DNA of 43,675 nucleotides from Oscillospiraceae bacterium. GTDB lineage: Bacteria; Bacillota; Clostridia; Oscillospirales; Ruminococcaceae. Location: the NCBI GenBank assembly GCA_022508965.1, contig JAFLUD010000007.1:1-43675 (forward strand), read 5' to 3'. Below are positions 25,158 to 32,647 of the stretch, one piece after another (position 1 is the stretch's first letter; every line of letters starts with the position of its first letter). Below the pieces are notes generated by a model, which saw only the letters and a list, made by a program, of their open reading frames with translations, was not told the origin of the DNA and did no database searches. The translations under genes and the position numbers were made by a program.

Positions 25158-25433
25158 TTATGTAATGTTGTTGCCGTCCATTATTGCGCCACAATTGGGG
25201 CAGTAGTTTGTTTTGATCTGAGAAGGCTTTTGACATTTTAAGCACACAAAACCAAAGCCACTTGTAAAACTTCCTATCCATTTGCTGTGCCTTACCTCCT
25301 GCACGTCGGCGGTAGGTGCGGTGCCAATATATTGGTCTACCGTAGCAGCAATAAACATCGGGCAATTCGGATCATTTAGGACGTTTTCATCTAAGTCTTT
25401 TGCAAGTTTGTCCGCGTCAATGTATCTAGCCAT
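25158..25433 (-). CDS. Small zinc-ribbon protein
   Basis: 91 residues from MARYIDADKL (25433), preceded by AAAGAGGTG; the open frame extends upstream without a ribosome site. The N-terminus YIDADKLAKDL is a common phage/host element (often in DUF-type proteins with hydrolase-like starts), and the C-terminus holds a zinc ribbon (CLKCQKPSQ, YCPNCGAIM). Its ATG lies 1 nt after the MazG-like stop. Function unknown; such proteins are frequent in early phage operons. Confidence 0.75.
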   Translation of the reverse strand: MARYIDADKLAKDLDENVLNDPNCPMFIAATVDQYIGTAPTADVQEVRHSKWIGSFTSGFGFVCLKCQKPSQIKTNYCPNCGAIMDGNNIT

Positions 25434-25434
25434 T

Positions 25435-25782
25435 CTAGCACCTCTTTCCGCCGTGCTTGTACGGGCGCGATTTGTTGTATTCGTGTTTTTCGCGCAGGAT
25501 CTTGTCAATGTCAATTCCCGCGAACGCGCAATAATCGAGGATGCGGAGTATACAATCCGCAAGCTCTACGGCTATTCCCTCGGGCTTTTCGCCGTTGTAA
25601 TAGGATTCCGTAGGCTCTTTGCCTTTGCGGTATTCCTCTAACGCTTCCGACAATTCGGAGTGGCACAGTGCGATAATTTCCGAGAAAGATTTCTCGTTCT
25701 TCCACCAACCGTGATCTACGGCGTTTTCGTGTACCTCGGCCGCAAATTCGTTGAGGTGCAGTTTTGTATCAAAAATAGTCAT
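25435..25782 (-). CDS. MazG-like nucleotide pyrophosphohydrolase
   Basis: 115 residues. GWWKNEKSFSEIIALCHSELSEALEEYRKGKEP (quoted: LCHSELSEALEEYR) carries the ExxE motif and IAVELADCILRILDYCA the second acidic ExxD motif of all-alpha NTP pyrophosphohydrolases. These enzymes hydrolyse NTPs or ppGpp-like alarmones and are common in phages, where they may delay starvation responses. It lies between the DUF669 and zinc-ribbon genes. Confidence 0.88.
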   Translation of the reverse strand: MTIFDTKLHLNEFAAEVHENAVDHGWWKNEKSFSEIIALCHSELSEALEEYRKGKEPTESYYNGEKPEGIAVELADCILRILDYCAFAGIDIDKILREKHEYNKSRPYKHGGKRC

Positions 25783-25799
25783 TCAAGTGTCCTCCTTGT

Positions 25800-26345
25800 T
25801 CAAAACGGATACTCATCATCGTCCTCAACGGGCGCGATGGGTATTGACCCCGCAAACGATGTCGCAGCAGGCGCGGCATAGCCCGCGGGGTTTGCGGGAG
25901 CCTTTGCGATGTGCTTTACCTCCGGGAAATCCGTGGGATAGTGACGGTCGACTTTCTCGTAATATTTATCGTTGTAATCATCGTGATACAGATGCACCTT
26001 CATCGGCTTTCCCGTAAGCGCGGCGAGAAATTCGGCGAGCGTCTCGTAATCCTGCCCGTCGGGCAAGCGCGCGGCGCTCGCTATCGCCATAAGCTGCCCG
26101 AAATTGAAGCCGTCAACGGCGAGATCGTCCGCGTTCGGGTCTTTCTTTTTCCAAACGTCGTCGAAGATCTTCCCGTTCTGGAAGCGCTGTTCGACATCGT
26201 TGCGGATAACGTACTTAAAGCCGATTTTTTGCGCTCCGCTCTGGAGAGTTCTGATCTCCGCGCCCTCGATAATCACCTCGTAATCGCCCTCGGGCTTAAG
26301 AATGAAACCCTCGCTTGCCTTGCTGTTGTTTGTTTTGAATGCCAT
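25800..26345 (-). CDS. DUF669 protein with an SSB-like acidic C-terminal tip
   Basis: 181 residues from MAFKTNNSKA (26345) with ribosome site AGGAGG upstream; earlier codons in frame are not supported. EGFILKPEGDYEVIIEGAEIRTLQSGAQKIGFKYVIRND (quoted: LKPEGDYEVIIEGAE, GAQKIGFKYVIRND) is the DUF669 pattern, an OB-like fold found in phage recombination clusters. The Pro/Ala-rich linker (about 148-168) and the final DDDEYPF mirror the disordered tail and acidic tip through which bacterial SSB binds partner proteins. With the helicase, nuclease and RecA-fold ATPase around it, a single-strand DNA-binding role is likely but inferred. Confidence 0.83.
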   Translation of the reverse strand: MAFKTNNSKASEGFILKPEGDYEVIIEGAEIRTLQSGAQKIGFKYVIRNDVEQRFQNGKIFDDVWKKKDPNADDLAVDGFNFGQLMAIASAARLPDGQDYETLAEFLAALTGKPMKVHLYHDDYNDKYYEKVDRHYPTDFPEVKHIAKAPANPAGYAAPAATSFAGSIPIAPVEDDDEYPF

Positions 26346-26350
26346 AAAAT

Positions 26351-26665
26351 TTAACCTCCTTGAATTAACTCGCGTGCCTCCTCGACGCTGTGAGCGACCC
26401 CCGCAATCGCGCCGTAAGACCACATTTTTTCCATAAACTTGACCTGTTCCGAGCGTAGACGCCCGCCCGGAGCCTTGACCTCGATAAACACCGCGCGCCC
26501 GTCCGATATCCGAAATCCGAACAGATCCGAAAACCCAACCGGAAGCCTGGTGTCGAAATGCCTTCCATCGTAAGTTATTCCCTTTCCGACGTTCGCGCGG
26601 AACAGTACTGCGATATCCGCTGTATTGTTGCGGATGTCGTTCTGAATGCTATGCTCCTTTGTCAT
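26351..26665 (-). CDS. VRR-NUC domain nuclease (Holliday-junction-type)
   Basis: 104 residues, the normal size of stand-alone phage VRR-NUC proteins. FSDLFGF followed by AVFIEVKAPGGRLRSEQVKFMEKM shows the catalytic D...ExK core and the trailing Q. It probably cuts branched DNA. Start unclear: the ATG (26665) overlaps the helicase end and has no ribosome site before it, while AAAGGAG inside the frame lies 6 nt before an ATT (26647) at the IQNDIR position where relatives usually begin. It overlaps the helicase gene by 17 nt. Confidence 0.88.
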   Translation of the reverse strand: MTKEHSIQNDIRNNTADIAVLFRANVGKGITYDGRHFDTRLPVGFSDLFGFRISDGRAVFIEVKAPGGRLRSEQVKFMEKMWSYGAIAGVAHSVEEARELIQGG

Positions 26666-27995
26666 TTAAGAATCCCATCTCCTTTGCCTTGTAATAAGCC
26701 CAGCCGCGCTTATATCCCTTGCGTTTCGCGTATTCTAAAAGATCATTGAAGCTGCGGCATTCTCGCGGGTCGTCAAACCGAAGTCTGAATCCCTCGATCT
26801 TCTTAAGCTCGGCGGTCTGCTGTTTGATCTCGCGCCGTTCCTTCTTCTCGAAAATATGCCCGCAATATGGGCAAACAAGCGGCTCTTTGTTATCCTTTGG
26901 ATTGAACGTCAGAAAACAATCGGGGCACATCTTCGCTTTTACCTCTTCGCCCTGTTCGCGGGACTTGCGCTGCTTTTTCTCCAGACTCCACTCGCGGTCG
27001 TCGTCGGGCAGCCCGAACCGCGCGTAGTTCCCGACGTGGTCGATGATGACCGCGCGCTTGCCCTCGCGGTAACGCATACAGCGCATCGACTGCTGAATAT
27101 ACAGCGTGAGGCTCTGTGTAGGTCGAAGCAATATCGCGCAGTCGCAGTCGGGAACGTCGAAGCCCTCGCTGATGAGGTCGACATTGCAGAGGATCTGAAC
27201 TTCCCCCGCGCGGAATTTCGCGATGATCTCGGCGCGCTGTTCTTTGGGAGTCTCCCCGTCGATATGCGCAGCGGGAATTCCCGCCGCCGAGAAGCTCTGT
27301 GCCATTGCCTCGCTGTGCTTTATGCTCGCGCAGTAGCAGATCGCTTTTTTGCCGTCGGCGAGCTTTCGGTAATACGCGATAACATCGCCGAAAACCGCCT
27401 TCCTTATCATCGCCTTTTCGATATCCGCGGCAACGTACTCGCCCATTTTAGTGTGAACTCCCGTAAGATCGGCAACGTCCGGCGCGTAGTAATCATACGG
27501 CGCCAGGAAGTTATTTTCGATCAGCCATTTCACGGAAACGCCGATGATCAGCTTGTCGTTCACGTCTCCCAAACCGTCGCCGCCCAACCTCTCGGGCGTT
27601 GCGGTAACTCCCACGCGCAGAACATCGGGGAAATGCTCGTAGATGCGCTTGTAGCTTTGCGCGGAGGAGTGGTGATTCTCGTCGGTCATTATCAGCGCGG
27701 GTTTCGGGAGCTTTTTTATTCGGCGGGTCGCGGTCTGCACCATCATCACGTCACAAAGCCGCATATCCACTCCCCAGCCGATGAACGTTCTGACGATCTG
27801 ATCGACCAGCTCCCGACGGTGGACCAGAAACAAAACGCGCTTACCGTTCCCGGTGGTTCTCCGCGCTATTTCGGCAAGTATGCAGGACTTCCCGCCGCCG
27901 CACGGAAGCACTATGCAGGGAGCCTTATACCCTTTGCGCCAATCCGCGCGGAGCTGTTCCACAAGATCATTCTGATACGGCCTCAGACTGTTCAT
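26649..27995 (-). CDS. DEAD/DEAH-type superfamily 2 helicase with C-terminal zinc ribbon
   Basis: 448 residues. RPYQNDLVEQLR (Q-like start), PCGGGKS (31-37, Walker A), TDENH (104-108, a DExH variant), VTATPERL (motif III), QSMRCMRYREGKR (301-314, motif VI) place it in SF2. A zinc ribbon follows (Cys357, 360, 375, 378: MCPDC, VCPYCGH). A C-terminal SAP-like or helical region ends the protein (LLEYAKRKGYKRGWAYYKAKEMGF), as in many phage RAD25/SSL2-like helicases. It probably acts in recombination-dependent replication with the neighbours; overlaps the upstream ATPase gene by 29 nt. Confidence 0.94.
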   Translation of the reverse strand: MNSLRPYQNDLVEQLRADWRKGYKAPCIVLPCGGGKSCILAEIARRTTGNGKRVLFLVHRRELVDQIVRTFIGWGVDMRLCDVMMVQTATRRIKKLPKPALIMTDENHHSSAQSYKRIYEHFPDVLRVGVTATPERLGGDGLGDVNDKLIIGVSVKWLIENNFLAPYDYYAPDVADLTGVHTKMGEYVAADIEKAMIRKAVFGDVIAYYRKLADGKKAICYCASIKHSEAMAQSFSAAGIPAAHIDGETPKEQRAEIIAKFRAGEVQILCNVDLISEGFDVPDCDCAILLRPTQSLTLYIQQSMRCMRYREGKRAVIIDHVGNYARFGLPDDDREWSLEKKQRKSREQGEEVKAKMCPDCFLTFNPKDNKEPLVCPYCGHIFEKKERREIKQQTAELKKIEGFRLRFDDPRECRSFNDLLEYAKRKGYKRGWAYYKAKEMGFLNDKGA

Positions 27996-28851
27996 TTTCT
28001 GTCACCTTGCTTGCTTCTTTCGCACACGCGCCGCACAGCACCCGCCCGAATTTCTCCGTGCCGCGCTCGGCGATCTCCTTTACAGAGAGCTTTGACGTGG
28101 GAGTGATCACCTTTCCGCAGTCGGCGCAGCGCACGGGTTCCTCGCCCTTATCCAGCCACGCGGCGAGCTGCCGTCCTAAATCGGGAGTGATAACGCCGCA
28201 AAAGCTGTCTAAAAACGTCGTGTCCTTTGAAGCACTGGCGATGTGCTCGCGGTTTATCTGAAGCACCACGTCAAACTCGTACTCGGCGTTCTCACGCTGC
28301 ACGGGAGCGAGCCCGATCTTTACGGGAACGGTCTTTCCGCGGTCGTTTATCTCCATAGCGTAAGCCATCTTCGTCCGCATTGTGATCACAACGTGACAGC
28401 GCGCGGAAAGTATCGTGTTTATCAGATTGTTCTGGACCTTTCCCGCCTCGTCCCACGCGGTATAATCGTTCTTTCCCTGGCGCTTGGCTATCTCGGACTT
28501 GATATCCAGCACGCCGCCCTCGTTGTCCCACGCGTGAGAAAAGCTGTCGATGATAACCACGCCGTCCTCGCCTACCGCCTGTGCTGCGGACTGAACATAA
28601 TCTATGTACCGATCGGGAGAATATGGCGGATAAAGCGGCGCGTACAGGAATTTCCCGATTTCAAAATCGGTGCGCTCGGCGTAGAATCTGCCGCGCTCGT
28701 GCTCGGTGTCGATGAGCGCGATCTTCTTCCAGTCGCCCGTGATCCCGTAAGCCAGCAGCAGCGCGGAGAGCGTTTTCCCCGCCCCGGACGGTCCGACAAG
28801 CGCTATGCGCGCCTTTGATCTCTTTCGTGTTACTTCCTCGAAAATTGCCAT
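27967..28851 (-). CDS. Sak4-like RecA-fold recombinase ATPase with zinc ribbon
   Basis: 294 residues from the ATG at 28851, 6 nt after GAGGTG; an upstream GTG is inside the ribosome site. Walker A GPSGAGKT (20-27) and Walker B VVIIDSFSHAW (98-108), then VITMRTKMAY, define an AAA_24/Sak4-type single-domain RecA-like ATPase used by phages for strand annealing or exchange. Residues about 240-275 form a zinc ribbon (RCADCGKV, LCGACA). Sak4 proteins usually work with an SSB; the DUF669 protein downstream is the obvious candidate. Confidence 0.87.
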   Translation of the reverse strand: MAIFEEVTRKRSKARIALVGPSGAGKTLSALLLAYGITGDWKKIALIDTEHERGRFYAERTDFEIGKFLYAPLYPPYSPDRYIDYVQSAAQAVGEDGVVIIDSFSHAWDNEGGVLDIKSEIAKRQGKNDYTAWDEAGKVQNNLINTILSARCHVVITMRTKMAYAMEINDRGKTVPVKIGLAPVQRENAEYEFDVVLQINREHIASASKDTTFLDSFCGVITPDLGRQLAAWLDKGEEPVRCADCGKVITPTSKLSVKEIAERGTEKFGRVLCGACAKEASKVTENEQSEAVSE

Positions 28852-28861
28852 AACGTTCACC

Positions 28862-29455
28862 TCATTTCACAATAAGCGACTGAGTGCGGATAAGCGAAGC
28901 TCCCGGAACATTCTCGCCGCTGTTTATCAGGTTCTTGACCTCGGTCTTGCGGATCTCGGGCTGGGAAAATTTCAGCAGCTCATCGTGATCGTTCTTCTGC
29001 GCCCACTCCACAAAAGACTTTTCGTCGTCGATCTTTACGCTCAGAGCGTTGTTCCTAATAGAGATCGCCGCCTGCGGTGTGCTGATCTTGTCCTTGCCCG
29101 CGCGCTGCATTTCGTCAAGCAGATAGCCCACCATTCGCTCGAGAGCGCGTTCCTTGACCTGCCGGCGGAATTTGAGCGCGCGTTCCTCTTTGTGAAGCGC
29201 CTCGGCTTCGGCTTTGAGGTTCTTTATGTAGACGGCAACGTTTCCCGCCTTTTCATCGAACGCTCCCGAGAGCGCGTTCAAAAGCTCGGCGGACACCGCC
29301 AACAGCTCCGCGCGGTATTCCTCAATGTTCGCGATAACATTTCCGTCCTCGTCTATGGGCTTGCCGTCGGCGTTGGTGTCCGGCTCCCACGCAAGCGCGG
29401 CTTCCAGGCTTTCAGCCGCGTCGTTCATCTCGTTTGTCAATTCGTATAATTTCAT
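28862..29455 (-). CDS. Siphovirus Gp157-like protein
   Basis: 197 residues. MKLYELTNEMNDAAESLEAAL and the long central helix YIKNLKAEAEALHKEERALKFRRQVKERALERMVGYL (quoted: NLKAEAEALHKEERAL) match Gp157 family proteins, often found beside recombination genes and reported in a streptococcal phage as linked to phage-resistance effects. The C-terminal VPGASLIRTQSLIVK is a conserved ending. The start overlaps the upstream gene by 4 nt. Mechanism unknown. Confidence 0.87.
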   Translation of the reverse strand: MKLYELTNEMNDAAESLEAALAWEPDTNADGKPIDEDGNVIANIEEYRAELLAVSAELLNALSGAFDEKAGNVAVYIKNLKAEAEALHKEERALKFRRQVKERALERMVGYLLDEMQRAGKDKISTPQAAISIRNNALSVKIDDEKSFVEWAQKNDHDELLKFSQPEIRKTEVKNLINSGENVPGASLIRTQSLIVK

Positions 29456-30399
29456 TGTGAATCCTCCAAAGATTTTTTAATGTTGTCCACCAATGCTTCG
29501 ACCTTCGCCGAGTATTTCCTGTGCTGCCGAACGTATATCACCAGCGTATCGAGAGATTTGTAGGCGTTCTCGAAATACGCCTTGAAAACTCCGTCCGTGT
29601 CGGTTTTTGCGGGCGCGGTCTTTGCAGCCTCGAGCTGCTTCTGAACCTCGGCGAGCTGACGCTCAAGCTCGGTCTTTTCCTTGTGAGCCTCGCGCTGCTG
29701 TGCGAGATTCTCGTCCTCGAGCTGCTCGATCTGCGCGTTGTATTCCTTGACCGCCTTTTCGTGCGCGTCGATGGAGATGTAATTGTCGGGAACTTTATCG
29801 ACATACTGCACCGCCGTTTCCACGGGACGGCTTTCAAGCTGCTTGATATCGGCTTCCAGTGTGGTAATGCGGTTTTGAAGCTCATTTTCCGCTCGCTCCA
29901 GCGCGGCGATCGTGTCGTCCTTTGCCGCGGTCTGCGCTTCGGCCGCCGATCTCTCCGCGACAGCTTTGTCCTTTTCGGTTTTGAGCTGCTTTATCCGGTT
30001 TTCCAGCTCGCGGACCGTCGTGTTCTCGAGGTCGGTGTTATCGGCGATCTCGGCGCGCTCCTCTTCCGAAAGAGTGGTGAGAAGATAAAGTTTTTTAATT
30101 CCCAACTGTGCATTTTGTAAACCCGGGTTTACAAAATCCTCGGGGAGTTTTTCCGCAACAGCGATATATTTGTGCACTTGCTGTCGGGTGATTCCCGTCT
30201 CCTGCTCGCAATAATCTCCGAAATCAGAGTATCCCAGCTCCTTGTACAGCTTGCTGTCGCGCATCTCCTTGAACCCCGTGCACATCTCATACAACGACTG
30301 CTGCGCGAGCTGCGCTGCCGTGATGATCCTGCGGTTGAGATCCACCGCCTTTATGTAACTGTCCGTTGCCGCCGCTGCGGGCGGTTGTTTGTTTGCCAT
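29452..30399 (-). CDS. DUF3102-like protein with helix-turn-helix-like N-terminus and long coiled coil
   Basis: 315 residues. Residues about 20-110 (CTGFKEMRDSKLYKELGYSDFGDYCEQETGITRQQVHKYIAV, quoted: LYKELGYSDFGDYC, TGITRQQVHKYIAVAEKL) match DUF3102-type proteins in mobile elements, with a KorB/ParB-like DNA-binding pattern. Residues about 125-265 are a nearly unbroken coiled coil (ENRIKQLKTEKDKAVAERSAA, LERQLAEVQKQLEAAK). The C-terminus is helical. Possibly binds DNA as a dimer; role in phage life not known. Ribosome site AGGGAGG. Confidence 0.8.
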   Translation of the reverse strand: MANKQPPAAAATDSYIKAVDLNRRIITAAQLAQQSLYEMCTGFKEMRDSKLYKELGYSDFGDYCEQETGITRQQVHKYIAVAEKLPEDFVNPGLQNAQLGIKKLYLLTTLSEEERAEIADNTDLENTTVRELENRIKQLKTEKDKAVAERSAAEAQTAAKDDTIAALERAENELQNRITTLEADIKQLESRPVETAVQYVDKVPDNYISIDAHEKAVKEYNAQIEQLEDENLAQQREAHKEKTELERQLAEVQKQLEAAKTAPAKTDTDGVFKAYFENAYKSLDTLVIYVRQHRKYSAKVEALVDNIKKSLEDSQ

Positions 30400-30417
30400 T
30401 TTTGCGTCCTCCCTTTA

Positions 30418-30618
30418 TTATGCGTATCTGCGTTTCGTCTTCCAAGCCAGCCGCTGTCCGCAGTTGGCACACCGCGTGATCGTCCACTCGCGAATACTTT
30501 CGATTTTCTCGGAAGCGTTGCACTCGACCTTTGCGCTGCAGGTCGGGCAGGTCCCGCGCTGAATGTATACCGGCGTGAGCGGCTGTACGGCATTTTCGGT
30601 GATTTCACTGCTGTTCAT
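30418..30618 (-). CDS. Small zinc-ribbon protein
   Basis: 66 residues. Two CxxC pairs, GTCPTCSAKVEC and RCANCGQRL, form a zinc ribbon; the rest is polar, ending KTKRRYA. It is preceded by TAGGAG 9 nt before the ATG and lies in the early operon between PcfJ-like and DUF3102 genes. No family recognised beyond the ribbon. Confidence 0.72.
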   Translation of the reverse strand: MNSSEITENAVQPLTPVYIQRGTCPTCSAKVECNASEKIESIREWTITRCANCGQRLAWKTKRRYA

Positions 30619-30621
30619 TAT

Positions 30622-32232
30622 TCACGCTCCTATCTTGATTGATTCTTTCTGCTTGATCGCAGACTTTTTGCGCTTCTCGCGCTTTTGCCGCTCGGCATCG
30701 AGGTGCAGTTGATACAGCTTTTCAAGCTCCTTGATCTCCTTCGGCTTCGGGGAGCCGCCGCTCTCTTCCCAATTATTCTTGTAGCCGCGGCATTGAACCA
30801 GCTTTAAGCTGTTGCTGACTTCGATTGTGTAAAACGGCTTATCCGGCGCCGATCTCTCGCGCAGGAACATGATAGTCGTCGCGCCGTTCATGTGCCGCTC
30901 GGCGTAGCCTCCGACACAATGCGAGAGGATCTTTCCCTCGGCGATGATCTCCGCGGCGCTCCGGGGTTGGATGATGATGTAATCTCCGTGTTGGAACTCG
31001 AGGCTTTTCCGCTCATTTTTGAGCTTTTCAAATTTCGCGGCAAGCTCTGCGTTCCGCTTTTCGAGCTGCTCCTGTCTTATAGCCGCCTCCGCGGATATTA
31101 CCCGATCATGCGCAGCGGCGAAGTGAGGAGGAAAAGCGACCACTCTATCGGTTACATCGTAACCAAGTTCTTCGATGCAAATTCTCAGATAGTCGCGATA
31201 ATCGTGCAGTTCAATTCCGTGCTTTATGATGTAATCCAAAATCTTAGTCTTGGGCTTGTCTGTCCATTCCGCCAGATTGCCAAGCAAAGTATATCGGTTA
31301 TCAGTCGCTTTTGCGTATGCAATACGGCGTTCCTCGGACATATTCGGGAATTCAACGACTGCGTGCTTGTATGATGTGTAACCCACCTTCCCCGCACGGA
31401 TATACCGAAGCGCCAAGCGCGTCACACCAAGCATTTTATGCACTTCGTTTTCCTTCCATTGGATATCGCCGGTGTCCTCGGACGGGTGATAGTAGTAGTT
31501 TTTGCGATAATAGCCGCTGTACCTGTTCACAGCGCATTTCACAATTTGCATAAGCCCGCATTTTGCGAGCCGCTCAACACCGGGATATTTCGCGTAGAAT
31601 CTAATGTAGTCAAACAGTGAAAGATCATCGTCGAATTTCATACGATCCGCGCCGCTGTACTTGAGAAACGTTTTACGAAGCGCAGCGGTATTTATGCTTG
31701 TATAGGCATACTGGTTTAGAAAAACCGGATCGGAGATTTTCGTTCTTACGGTCCACTCGGTTTTGTAATGCTTTTGGTACCAGCCCTTTTCTTTCGTCCA
31801 GTACCAATCCACACCGTACCGTGCGCTTCCGTCCGGGGTAACGACATATCGCTGAGTTTCCATCTGATCGATGATCGGAACAAGCTCGCCGTGACGGAAA
31901 AACATCTTCTGTGCAAAGCAGCGGATATACAAGTTGTTATCCTCGCCCGCCAGAAACACCATCACGTTGGCGACGCTCTCAACCGTACAGCCGGCATATC
32001 TGTAAACGCAGTCTATGTATGTGGATTTCCTGCCGCACACGGGGCAAACATCCTTTTCTTTGTGCTTCACGGCTTTGTCCAGTTCAAACTCTGCTTCACA
32101 ATGCGTACACCGCGCCTTGCCGCTGTGGTTATACAGGACAAAAGGTCTGAGCTGCTGTCTGAGCTTGGTTTGGAGCTTGTCCGACAGCTCGGGGAATTTC
32201 GGGAGAAATTCGAGTGCTTTTTCCTTCTTCAC
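30622..32232 (-). CDS. PcfJ-like protein
   Basis: 536 residues from GTG at 32232, 6 nt after GAGGAGGTG; upstream in-frame codons overlap the PcfK-like gene. A zinc ribbon near residue 45 (RCTHCEAEFELDKAVKHKEKDVCPVCGRKS, quoted: RCTHCEAEF, DVCPVCGRKS) is followed by a long helical middle and the conserved C-terminal core (GDYIIIQPRSAAEIIAEGKILSHCVGGYAERHMNG, quoted: EGKILSHCVGGYAERH; FLRERSAPDKPFYTIEVS; LVQCRGYKN). PcfJ is known from the conjugative plasmid pCF10 and many mobile elements; its biochemical role is unknown. It pairs with the PcfK-like gene just upstream. Confidence 0.9.
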   Translation of the reverse strand: MKKEKALEFLPKFPELSDKLQTKLRQQLRPFVLYNHSGKARCTHCEAEFELDKAVKHKEKDVCPVCGRKSTYIDCVYRYAGCTVESVANVMVFLAGEDNNLYIRCFAQKMFFRHGELVPIIDQMETQRYVVTPDGSARYGVDWYWTKEKGWYQKHYKTEWTVRTKISDPVFLNQYAYTSINTAALRKTFLKYSGADRMKFDDDLSLFDYIRFYAKYPGVERLAKCGLMQIVKCAVNRYSGYYRKNYYYHPSEDTGDIQWKENEVHKMLGVTRLALRYIRAGKVGYTSYKHAVVEFPNMSEERRIAYAKATDNRYTLLGNLAEWTDKPKTKILDYIIKHGIELHDYRDYLRICIEELGYDVTDRVVAFPPHFAAAHDRVISAEAAIRQEQLEKRNAELAAKFEKLKNERKSLEFQHGDYIIIQPRSAAEIIAEGKILSHCVGGYAERHMNGATTIMFLRERSAPDKPFYTIEVSNSLKLVQCRGYKNNWEESGGSPKPKEIKELEKLYQLHLDAERQKREKRKKSAIKQKESIKIGA

Positions 32233-32245
32233 AGGAAACACCTCC

Positions 32246-32647
32246 TCAGAAGTCCAGCAGCTCGTCAAGCGAGAGCTGCAAGCCCTGGGGCTTCTGTTCT
32301 TCCCTGGCTGTTTCCTGCGTGGTCTGTGCGTTACTAAAGCCGCCGTCGCCGAGATCGACCGTCATCACGAAGTGGACATCCGCTCCCGGGAAGTAGAACT
32401 TCACAGCGCGGCGATAAACCTCAAGATCGGAGATAGACGATCCGCAGCTTTTGACCGTGTGCTCGATGCAGTCCTTGACCGATTTGTCCGACTGAACAAC
32501 GGCCTGCGAAAACTCCTCGTTCTGACCGCAAAAGGTTTTCAAAGCGTCGAGCACTGCCGGGCTTACCGCTGCGCCCTTTTTGGATAAGTCCTTACACTTT
32601 TTGTGTTCCGCATCCAGCTTTTTTATAGCCTGTTCTGTTGTTTTCAT
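32246..32647 (-). CDS. PcfK-like protein
   Basis: 133 residues. SDKSVKDCIEHTVKSCGSSISDLEVYRRAVKFYFPGADVHF (quoted: SVKDCIEHTVKS, DLEVYRRAVKFYF) matches the conserved centre of the PcfK-like family; the C-terminus is Gln/Glu-rich. In plasmids and prophages pcfK usually lies next to pcfJ, as here (13-nt gap). It overlaps the upstream gene by ATGA. Function unknown; a role in element replication or transfer is guessed from context. Confidence 0.8.
   Translation of the reverse strand: MKTTEQAIKKLDAEHKKCKDLSKKGAAVSPAVLDALKTFCGQNEEFSQAVVQSDKSVKDCIEHTVKSCGSSISDLEVYRRAVKFYFPGADVHFVMTVDLGDGGFSNAQTTQETAREEQKPQGLQLSLDELLDF

Noticed and set aside
25230-25235. TTGACA on the plus strand considered as a second antisense promoter
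   Set aside because: No acceptable -10 hexamer at 16-18 nt.
26856-28106. 416-codon plus-strand open frame opposite the helicase and ATPase genes
   Set aside because: Antisense shadow with biased composition (RR, AAR, VV runs) and no recognisable domain, while the minus strand carries clear Walker motifs.
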